NCBI GenBank assembly: GCA_014529385.2
Contig: CM043963.1
Span: 64,283,469 to 64,347,468, forward strand
DNA: 64,000 bases
From: Adiantum capillus-veneris
Taxonomy: Eukaryota; Streptophyta; Polypodiopsida; Polypodiales; Pteridaceae
Reading direction: 5' to 3'
The stretch's first letter is position 1. Each line of letters starts with the position of its first letter. The position numbers were made by a program, and so were the translations under genes. Shown one piece after another: positions 55,783-64,000 of the stretch. The notes beneath the pieces were generated by a model. It did not search any database. It saw only the letters and a list, made by a program, of their open reading frames with translations, and had not been told where the DNA came from.

Positions 55783-57115
55783 GCATTTATTCTCCCTTTC
55801 TTAAAGATACAGAGATGTCCTCATCATGGGATTTATATTGAATAATCATTGTACAATTATTGTTCATACTTGCAAGTGGCATCTTCAATAGGGAAGTTAT
55901 GCCACTAGATAAGATGCTTTTGTATTATCCTATTCCTGAGGGCCTTTCCTTCGGTATCTAGAATCTTCCCTAGACTTAGTTCCATTATTCCTTAGGAAGG
56001 TAGGCCCACAACAAATTTATTTAGTGGCACTTGGTACTAGGCTTTTAATAATCTTACATGAAATACATTGTGTGTTTTAAGATGAAGGGGAAGTTCAAGC
56101 TTGTAGGCTTGATCATTGATGGTTTTAATGATAGGGTATGGGCCACAATAACTTGGACTGTCTTTTTGTATTTTCCTAGATATAGAGAACTTAGAACTTG
56201 AAGAAAAGTGAGGCCTCTTTTCTTGAATCTCTACTCTGAATGTTGGATATCCGCTTAGAGTTTCTATCGATTTTTTGCATCCTTGATCTCCTTTTGAGTT
56301 GCCTTCATCTGCTATTCCATTTCCTCCAGCAAGCTCAATCAAGGGTAAGTAATTTATCCATTGCTTTGGCTCTCTACTACAATAGGTTAGAATGAATTAT
56401 ACGACCTGATTTACTCTTTTGGTTTGGCTATCAATTTGGGATAGTAAGCAATACTAAAGTTCAACTAAATCCCAATACCTTCAAAGGGACTTGTCCAAAA
56501 ATTTGGGATAGTAAGCAATACTAAAGTTCAACTAAATCCCAATACCTTCAAAGGGACTTGTCCAAAAATTTGAAACAAATTTGGTGTTTGTATTGCTATT
56601 ATCCTATTAAAAAGCCCCTAAAGGTGAAAATTTTCTTTGATGAAGAATATTGGCTACTAAAAAGATCTTCTTGACAAGGATCAAATGCACCACGTTGGTT
56701 AATAAGTCTACCACTACCACGATGGAATCATAACCACCTCGATTAGTAGGTAGACTCGTTACAAAGTCCATGCTAATGCATTCCCATTTCATTTGTGGAA
56801 TGCCTAGTGGTTGTAATTTACGGGGTAGCTTAACCCTTTCAGCTTTAGCTATTTGACAAACTTGGATTAGGTGTCATATTTGATTACATTATTTTATAAT
56901 CCTTGCCAAAAGAAATTCTTTTGGATAGAATTTAACATCTTAGCATAGCCTGGGTGTCATGTTGATGGAGCATTGTGGGCCTCAAAGAGCATTTTTTGCT
57001 TTATCTCTCTAAATTGGGAATACACATCCAAAGTTGGAAAAGTAGGCATTTGTTTGAGAGTGAGGATCTATGTATGATCCTCTTCTCCTTTTTTTGAATG
57101 GTTTGGTTGAGACAT
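55783..57115 (-). pseudogene. K: chromovirus integrase and chromodomain fragment
   Basis: Minus strand. Zinc domain remnant (HNAPST, HPGYAKMLNSIQKNFFWQGL) near 56985-56870 with its Cys pair lost. Core start KWECISMDFVTSLPTNRGGY (56607-56792). A tandem duplication. C-terminus YCGPYPIIKTINDQAYKLEL (56037-56342). Chromodomain GKILDTEGKALRNRIIQKHL then NFPIEDATCKYEQ (about 55960-55855). Several stops. A purine tract AAGAAAGGGAGAATAAA follows on the minus strand. Confidence 0.78.
56433..56566. repeat. Perfect 67-bp tandem duplication in K
   Basis: 56433-56499 is repeated at 56500-56566 without a difference that I can see, so it is recent compared with the decay around it. Confidence 0.9.
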
Positions 57116-57313
57116 GATTTGGATTCTAGATCCATTCAAAGAGTTTATCCCTTTTGTTTAAGGCACATACATTCAAAATAGACAAACACAGAAATCAGAA
57201 TGGAACTGGATCTGGAACAGAACACAGAAACTGACAACAGACTAAATCCGCCATAACTTTCGCTTTCACATTCCCAAGAAGACACTGATCGACAGTTACA
57301 TACTTCGAGAAGA

Positions 57314-59922
57314 CTAATGGGCAACGCCCTTTCCCAAGAACACCCCTTGGAATCCCAAAAGTACAAAAGTTAACATTCCAACTTCCACTAAGGTAAAACA
57401 TCCAAAAACTCCTAGGCTTAACACCTGGCACAGCCCGATGGCTAGAGCCATAGGCTGACCTGGACCCACAATCCCTTGATCAAAAAACCTGCTCCCCAGC
57501 ATCCCCTTCTGCATTTGCCTTTTCTGATGCAACATCCGAACCCGCCTGCTTTTCCACTTCTGCTTCCACCCGCTTTTCCACTTCCGATTCCACTCCTCCT
57601 GCTACAATCCGATCTGGTTCCAATATCATTGCTTAGCTCCGCCGTCCACTTACTTAGACCCCCTGCATTCACTTCAATCTCCTTACTTTTTTCCTTCAAC
57701 TCCTGCATCTCTGCCACTAATTTCTCATTCTCCACCTTTAATGCCTCATTCTCCCTCCTAATGATCTCCTTTCCAGCTAGCTGAAACCAATTTTTGAATC
57801 GATACGTCGACACCTCCATGTGCTCCCTCCAAAGCCTAGTTGCCTTATTCCACATCTCTTGTGTATACTCCATCACTTCCTGATTCAAAATATCCGCATC
57901 CGAATCTGCAGCCAAGATACCTGTCATTCCCTGGTTCTGCAATGCGGCCTTCTCCATATCCAACAATGGAGTTAATCTATTAATCAAGAAAATATTCTCA
58001 GTGGTCAACTCAGCCACTACCTTGTCCCCAAGTTCTTTGAATTGTTCATCCACTGTAGTCTTCAGTCCGTCTGTCCACCTAGTAAAATCCTCAGCTACAC
58101 TCAGAACTTCAGCATTTCTCGCCATAGCCTCAACTTTAATTCTTTTAACTCCTCCTGCAATCTTTCTTTATCTGACCTCTCCTGAAACAACTGCATCCTA
58201 ACTTTCTGCATTTCCCATTCCAGAATAGCGCTACATTTATGTTCCATTTTCTCAGCTTCCATCACCCTAAGTGCTGTATCTTGATTATGCAGGAACTCAT
58301 TCAGTTGAGTCAAACTGTTAGCTGCCTCTTCCACAGAAAAAATCCCCCTATTCTCATAATTGTCACTGCTCCCTACTTTAACTTTCAAACTTTCCAAAGC
58401 AGTCTTCTCCAGAGCTCCACCCATTCCTTTGATAAACAACATTACCTTCTTGCCTTTGGACTCCGACTTCTTTGATTCTTATTCCATTGTGAAACTGTTT
58501 GGCTTTCATTCCGACTCTTCCAAAACCCTTCCAAGAGACTTTGAAAGGTGATTTGCCTTTTTCAAATATTGGAGAGCCCAACAACAACTTCCTTCTCTTA
58601 CTTCCACTTAATATTCCCTCTTCTTTTGCCACATCTGCCAAATGGTGTCTTCAAACCTGTTGTTGCTACTGTCGGAACCTTTAGAACATACTCAAAAAAT
58701 ACAGCCAAATAAGGTGCTACTCTGCCCACTGCTGGTGTCCGACGCCGATCTCTCTTTCTAGTAAGCTATATCCGATCATACAAAACTGATGCCCAATAAA
58801 ATTTAATGCCTCTCTTAGCCTAAAACAACGGTGCAAAAGCCTCCTTGGACATGTAGGCAGTCTTCTGCAGGATGCACACCTTTTCCAAATACCAAAATAA
58901 ATTTGAGGCTCTGTTTCCACCTGCATTCTTCACCATGTAGTATGCCTTTGTCCCTACCGGATTTCCAAATTCCCCTTTTATCTGGGAATCAGTCAGCTTC
59001 CTCGTCTTAGCCGGAATAGTTAGACAGGGAACTTTGAAGACTTTGGACACCAACTTTGGTGTCAAGTGAACATCCGCTGTAATCATTCCATCACTTTCCT
59101 TAATCATATTCCACTGCTGCTCAGCGAACTCATTCTCTGCCCATGTATCCCAAGGTAGACATGCAAATTAATAAAGACCTATACTCTTGAGCCATACCTG
59201 GGTTTTCGCCTTCCAATCCTACACACAAAAGAGGTGTGTTCTCGGGTTCCTTCTGGTAAATCAGTCCCGTCTACGACGTTTATGGACTGAAAACAACGAA
59301 AAACAGTAATTTGTCGCTATGGAAATAGGCTCCGTAGGCACTTCTTTGCTAGGGAACTCGCGCACTGGGTCTTGGCGACATCTAGTACACTTGGGACAGC
59401 CATGGGCAAGGCATCACCGAGAATGTCTTCTTTACGGATGAAATCTGCAGGCAGCATCTTCTTCTTGCAAGAACTGATCTCCTCCTTTGAGTGAGGGCAT
59501 GTGATGCTTTTATAGCTCCTGGCCACGGCACGAATAGCTGCTTACGTAGAGATCGCTGCCACCGCCATCTCTACGCTACCTTGATCACTCAGAGACTCAA
59601 CCTCATCACTCTCCACTTCGATGTGCTCTTCTTGTTTCCGCGCTTTGAACAGCTCCTCCATCGCCATCTTTATCGACCTGGTGTTTGGCATCGCTTCTAA
59701 TGCATCATCTTGCATACCCGCCATCAGCTTTCCCTTAATATTCTCAGAAAACATTTTGCCCTTCTTCCCCGACTTAACAGTCACTGAACTGCGACGTTCA
59801 CACACTTGGATGTGATCCCCATCTCCTCTCACCACCTTCCTCTTATGATGATGAATTTTCTCCTCGATTCGGGCACGCCATGCAGGATTTGCCCAAAAAA
59901 TATTTGTCCTTAAGTAAGTCAC
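57314..59922 (-). pseudogene. Env-position coiled-coil protein with hydrophobic tail (element I)
   Basis: Broken coding region downstream of integrase. In order: basic/acidic part (59542-59922), LPADFIRKEDILGDALPMAV (59317-59526), a conserved segment VHLTPKLVSKVFKVPCLT ... FWYLEKVCILQKTAYMSKEA (58820-59107) resembling J 44603, KGKSPFKVSWKGFGRVG (58378-58641), then long coiled coils (EKMEHKCSAILEWEMQKVRM; VENEKLVAEMQELKEKSKEI) at 57442-58442. It ends in a hydrophobic stretch (ALAIGLCQVLSLGVFGCFTL and on to about 57330). The position and the coil-plus-hydrophobic tail recall env-like frames of plant gypsy elements. No signal peptide or homology is proven. Confidence 0.5.
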
Positions 59923-60562
59923 ATCAGCACTAAGCGAATTTTTGCCTTAAAATGAGTACCCCCACTTATGAGTACCTCTGTACCCTTTTGCCCAATTCCA
60001 TTCCTCCGACTTTCTTCTTTCGGGACTTCAAATCCAACAGCCCGAATTCCGACTTCTTGTCCGCAATCCGCATTTCGAATTCTAGATCCCTTTACAAGTT
60101 TTGAATTGCTAGAACAAATTGCCAATTCTGCCTCTGAACATTCCACTGCAACTCCCAGAACACCAACTGTTAACAATTTACTGCCAATATCCTCAGCCTT
60201 ATTGACCATCCACTTGGGAACCTCAGGCACCTTTCCATAAAATTTCTTCAATCTGAATCCATTCACAGGTTTCAAAATCTTTGTTCCGAAGACATCTTAC
60301 AACAAAAATGTTCCTTGGCCCTGTTTTGATTCTATCTAATAAGGTCCCAAATATCTCAGCTTCAACTTACCTGGATGTGGTCCCAATTTAGAATTATATA
60401 ACATCACCCAATCCCCTTTCTGAAAAATTTTGAATTTCACTTGCCTAGAGTCTCCTCTTCTGCCCAACTTCCACCAAATAGGCACTCTGAATTCTATCCT
60501 CTTCCAATTTAAGCAGCTCCTTTTGTCTATGAGAAATTGATTCCTCTGGACTTAAATTATGC
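59919..60562 (-). pseudogene. Integrase C-terminal domain (element I)
   Basis: From the palindrome edge leftward on the minus strand: NLSPEESISHRQKELLKLEE, DRIQSAYLVEVGQKRR, a frame change, FQKGDWVMLYNSKLGPHPGK, then KPVNGFRLKKFYGKVPEVPK (59919-60275). It is the downstream half of the integrase at 62705-63480 and is in frame with it if the inserted palindrome and one target-duplication copy are ignored. Confidence 0.8.
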
Positions 60563-60567
60563 TGAAC
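60563..60567. other. Target duplication TGAAC, left copy (palindrome)
   Basis: Identical to 62700-62704. Confidence 0.9.
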
Positions 60568-60922
60568 TATTGAAAGGACGCCCTTTAAACAACGTTTCCA
60601 TAAAGATTCCATTAAGATTCCTCAAAGATTCTGTAAAGATTCCACATGAAGATGGTGGTGATGAAGTAATGAAGATGAAGATGGATGCTGCAACATGAAG
60701 ATACGAGTTCATGGACGTCATCGAATATCCCGTTAATATTATTTTGAGCCATTACGACCACTTTTGTAATGTTTACGGGAACCTCATATTTTAAATCGGC
60801 ACTTGTATTTTGGCCGCAGATGCTTGTATAATGAGTAAAGCCAACTCAGTTTCTTGTAATTAAGCTCTGTAGAAGCCTAGGGAAAATTCAGGTCATTTGG
60901 CCGGACATTAGGTTTGAAGGCT

Positions 60923-60932
60923 TTATATATAA
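60923..60932 (+). promoter_or_regulatory. TATA box in left arm
   Basis: TTATATATAA. The mirror copy is at 62339-62348 on the minus strand, so any two promoters would fire toward each other and toward the centre. Confidence 0.55.
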
Positions 60933-61284
60933 GCTGAAACCTAAGGCTTTGTAGGAGACACATTACGTTATCTCAATTAATATACAATCGTGGGTTCTGT
61001 AGCACAGGGTAGTGAGCTTCACGCACACACACCGTCGCGCACACTAATCACATTGCAGATATGAGAGTAGGAGCGTGTTAGCATCGAGGAACTCTCCGCG
61101 TCGACGCAAGCAATGCAAGCGGAGGACCACATCGCGAGCCTGCCTGCTACGAGCTATATTTGGCCAATTACCTCAAACGACATCCGTTCTGAATGATCAA
61201 GTAGTCGTTAGAGTCAGGGTGAGAATCTCTTCGTGTTGATGTCTTTGTAGATCAGTTTCGGACACTTTGGAAATTACTGTTTTG

Positions 61285-61338
61285 AGTCTATCGCGATAGC
61301 GGTAGACTCAAAACTCTAATCGCGATAGCGATTAGAGG
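61285..61338. repeat. Paired TCGCGA hairpins in left arm
   Basis: GAGTCTATCGCGATAGCGG followed by TAGACTC, and CTCTAATCGCGATAGCGATT followed by AGAG. They share ATCGCGATAGCG, and the right arm has lost one unit (61960-61990). Confidence 0.8.
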
Positions 61339-61654
61339 TCTTACGGTTATGGTTTTCAGGGTTTAGGTGTTTGGCCATATAGGATATGTCCTTGTGAGTA
61401 TTGCCCTCTGATTTCGAGTCATTCCGATATGATTTGAGACTGTTTCGAGCTTGTAGTGTTTCGTAGGATGCGTTGTCTGTTTCTTTGCTTTATGGTAGTG
61501 TTGTGGTAGGGTTAGTGACTGTAGAGTGTTGTTAGTGTCTAGCTCAGGGTTGACAACCCAGAGATTGCCTCCATGCCCTACTTGGGTCAGCTACGTCCTC
61601 GGATTGATAGCTTGTTGGTCTGTGTTCTCGCTGTGCTCCATCGTTCGTCGTGGG

Positions 61655-62699
61655 CGATGGAGCACAGCGAGAACACAGACCAACAAACTGTCAATCCGAG
61701 GACGTAGCTGACCCGACTAGGGCATGGAGGCAATCTCTGGGTTGTCAACCCTGAGTTAGACACTAACAACACTCTACAATCACTAATCCTACCACAACAC
61801 TACCATAAAGCAAAGAAACAGACAACGCATCCTACGAAACACTATAAGCTCGAAACAGTCTCAAATCATATTGGAATGACTCGAAATCGCAGGGCAAGAC
61901 TCACAAGGACATATCCTATATGGCCAAACACCTAAACCCTGAAAACCATAACTGTAAGACCTCTAATCACTGTCGCGATAGGCTCAAAACAATAATTTCC
62001 AAAGTGTCCGGAACTGATCTACAAAGACAACAACACAAAGAGCTTCTCGCATTGATTCTAACGACTACTTGATCATTCAGAACGAATGTCGTTTGAGGTA
62101 CTTACGATCAAATATAGCTCGTAGCAAGCGGGCTTGCGATGTGGTCCTCGGCTTGCATTGCTTGCGTCGATGCGGAGAGCTCCTCAATGCTAACACGCTC
62201 CTATTCTCATGTCTGCAATGTGATTAGTGTGCGCAACGATATGTGTGCGTGAAGCTCACTACCCTATGCTACAGAACCCATGACTGTATATTAATTGAGA
62301 TAACGTAATGTGTCTCCTACAAAGCCTTAGGTTTCAGCTTATATATAAAGCCTTCAAACCTAATGTCCGGCCAATGACGTGAATTTTCCCTAGGCTTCTA
62401 CAGAGCTTAATTACAAGAAACTGAGTTGGCTTTACTCATTATACAAGCATCTGTGACCAAAATACAAGTGCCGATTTAAAATATGAGGTTCCCGTAAACA
62501 TTACAAAAGTGGCCGTAATGGCTCAAAATAATATTAACGGGATATTCAATGACGCCCATGAACTCATGTCTTCATGTTGCAGCATCCATCTTCATCTTCA
62601 TTACTTCATCACCATCTTCATGTGGAATCTTTACAGAATCTTTGAGGAATCTTAATGGAATCTTTATGGAAACGTTGTTTAAAGGGCGTCCTTTCAACA
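61655..62699 (-). repeat. Right arm of the palindrome (LTR-like, minus orientation)
   Basis: 1045 bp, reverse complement of the left arm apart from scattered, mostly transition differences and short indels. Confidence 0.88.
62339..62348 (-). promoter_or_regulatory. TATA box in right arm
   Basis: Mirror copy of 60923-60932. Confidence 0.5.
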
Positions 62700-62704
62700 T
62701 GAAC
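62700..62704. other. Target duplication TGAAC, right copy (palindrome)
   Basis: Identical to 60563-60567. Integrase coding of element I continues on either side. Confidence 0.9.
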
Positions 62705-63481
62705 TGACAACCTCAAGCTTGGAATTACATATTCCATTGGCACCACAGCTTCAATCCCAAATACCAATTTGAAAGGTGTCATTCCAGTCGCCACCTTAAA
62801 AGTCGTCCGAAAAGCCCATAGTACTAAATCCAACTTGTCATCCCAATCCGATTTGTTTTCCAACGCAATCTTCTTCAAAATTCTCACCAGCACTTTATTA
62901 GAGATTTCTGCCTGCCCATTTGCTTACGGATGATATGGAGTAGATTTCTTATGCAAAATCATATGTCTGGATGTCAACTCCTGAACACAGAATTCAAAAA
63001 GTGTGTTCCTTGATCCGACACCAACTCAATAGGACATCCAAATCTTGTCATAATGTTTTTATATAGAAACCGTGCCACACTTGCTGCTTTATTATCTCTC
63101 AAAGCCATCGCTTCCACCCATTTGGTAGCATAATGTGTTGCAACAAGAATATATCTGGAACTTGTCCTCTTTGCCCGTGGTTTTATTGGGCCTACAAAAT
63201 CCATTCCCCACTTCTGAAATGGTTCTAATGGCAAGACTGGATGATCCTGCATCCTATCCTCTTGTGTAGGCTGCCCCATCTTTTGACATTGAACACATTC
63301 CTTGGCAAAACTATGTGCATCCTTCAATAACAAATGCCACCAAAGTCCAACTTGTAAAATTTTCCGACCTGTTATTTCCCCTGAGAAATGTCCTCCAGCT
63401 GATCCCCAATGTGCCTCCTACAACGCTGCTTTCTGCTCTTCATCCGAAACACATCGCCGTATAATCTGATCTGCTCCTCTT
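62705..63481 (-). pseudogene. Integrase zinc domain and catalytic core (element I)
   Basis: Minus strand. Zinc domain AHWGSAGGHF ... KECVQCQK with H-x6-H-x30-C-x2-C, core FQKWGMDFVGPIKPRAKRTS (first Asp), IELVSDQGTHFLNSVF (second Asp), ANGQAEISNK (Glu) and TGMTPFKLVFGIEAVVPMEY. Stops: one before the zinc domain, and a TAA just before ANGQAE near 62925 that fits C-to-T. All three catalytic residues are present. The frame runs into the inserted palindrome at 62704. Confidence 0.85.
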
Positions 63482-64000
63482 CTATATAATGCTCCAGCTA
63501 TAATAAGAAATGGTTTGCTCCTCAATGCAAACTTCTTCCCGGTGATCCAGAGACATTGTCGAAGGTAAAACTCCATCTGTCAAAAACTGAACCATCTGAT
63601 CATACCAATTATAAAAAAACTGTCCTTCCACACGGAACAAATCCGCATCAGGAAATTTATCCGATACTCCTAGTAATTCTTCCTTATGTTCCAATCTGCT
63701 GAGGTAATCCGCCACTGCATGCTGAGTTCCTGGAGTATGAACAACTATGTAATCAAATTCTTGCAACATGAGCATCCACCTTGCTAATCTGCCTTTCAGT
63801 TTTGGCTTCTTTACCAGAAACAATAAAGCCTGATGATCCACATGAAAAACCACTTTACTCCCTAACAGATAATGCCAGAATTTTTCCAAAGCAAAAATCA
63901 TTCCCAAAGCTTCCCTTTTCGTAACTGTGTAATTCTTCTCCGGTGCTCTCAACATTCTACTAACATAATAAACCGGTTTAAACCATCCCTTAATCTTCTC
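63482..64000 (-). pseudogene. RNase H domain (element I)
   Basis: Frame 63482-63955 and upstream text: RAPEKNYTVTKREALGMIFA, FHVDHQALLFLVKKPKLKGR and HTPGTQHAVADYLSRLEHKE, the gypsy RNase H with the VDHQAL and ADYLSR motifs. The N-terminal half and RT are beyond the window. The first Met listed is internal. Confidence 0.83.

Larger units (their letters stand above)
60568..61643 (+). repeat. Left arm of the palindrome (LTR-like, plus orientation)
   Basis: 1076 bp. Contains TATA (60923-60932) and two hairpins with core ATCGCGATAGCG (61285-61338). Confidence 0.88.
60568..62699. mobile_element. Palindromic (tail-to-tail) LTR insertion, 2132 bp
   Basis: Two inverted arms (60568-61643 and 61655-62699) around an 11-bp spacer (ttcgtcgtggg). 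Ends are TATTGAAAGG on the left and the complement of TGTTGAAAGG on the right, so TG...CA with one changed base. It is flanked by a 5-bp duplication, TGAAC. Each arm has an LTR-like layout: TG end, TATATATA box about 360 bp in, and words shared with the J LTR. No coding region. Arms are about 95-97% alike by eye. The 31-bp length difference is mostly a 29-bp deletion between short repeats in the right arm. Confidence 0.9.
57116..64000 (-). mobile_element. Element I: Ty3/gypsy with env-position frame (3' part)
   Basis: Minus-strand gypsy entering from the right edge. RNase H, integrase zinc domain and core (62705-64000), an inserted palindrome (60568-62699), integrase C-terminus (59919-60562) and a further coding region (57314-59922). 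RT lies outside the window. The 3' LTR is not identified; 57116-57313 holds no clear feature. Confidence 0.8.

Noticed and set aside
61526-61772. Two nearly identical 61-codon frames on opposite strands
   Set aside because: They are mirror images produced by the palindrome, not genes.

Overview
The window looks like nuclear DNA of a land plant: a dense, nested pile of LTR retrotransposons of the Ty1/copia and Ty3/gypsy classes, with plant-type primer sites (initiator tRNA-Met and tRNA-Asp), chromodomain integrases and long dinucleotide microsatellites. The lineage cannot be fixed from the sequence alone; a fern or gymnosperm would fit. I found no intact host gene, tRNA, rRNA or CRISPR array. 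Only one long reading frame (element H) is unbroken.

Layout. 1-3984 (minus): element C, the 5' part of a gag-protease-only LTR element with its capsid region deleted. It sits inside the 3' LTR of element D (3985-11311, minus), a decayed chromovirus. 11312-12537 is non-element sequence with microsatellites. Element B (minus, copia) begins at 12543 and was split twice. Element A (13086-22081, minus), a full-length gag-protease element of C's family, has a perfect 5-bp target duplication (GCATG). Element F (24997-30359, plus), a copia element, lacks its 3' LTR. The 5' end of B is lost near 30515, where element G starts (plus, gypsy). G carries a tandem integrase zinc domain and a second retropepsin downstream of integrase. 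Element H (37397-43051, plus, copia) has both LTRs, the duplication ATTTT and a whole gag-pol frame, but a Lys where the integrase catalytic Glu belongs. 43057-49549 (J, plus) holds broken coiled-coil reading frames, TCGCGA-centred palindromes, a polypurine tract and a 3' LTR. Element E (49555-54554, minus) is a second copy of the B family with duplication GATAG. 55783-57115 (K, minus) is a chromovirus integrase-chromodomain fragment. 57116-64000 (I, minus) is a gypsy element with an env-position coiled-coil/hydrophobic frame.

The most unusual object is at 60568-62699: a 2.1-kb near-perfect palindrome with TG...CA-type ends and a 5-bp target duplication (TGAAC), inserted inside I's integrase. 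Each arm looks like an LTR, so the object reads as two LTRs joined tail to tail and integrated as one unit.

How the parts relate. A and C encode only structural protein and protease and would need another element's polymerase. They share a repeated W-V-P-K motif with G, which suggests, but does not prove, a helper relationship. Most nonsense codons in A, F, G and I can be explained by C-to-T change, as expected for methylated, silenced DNA.
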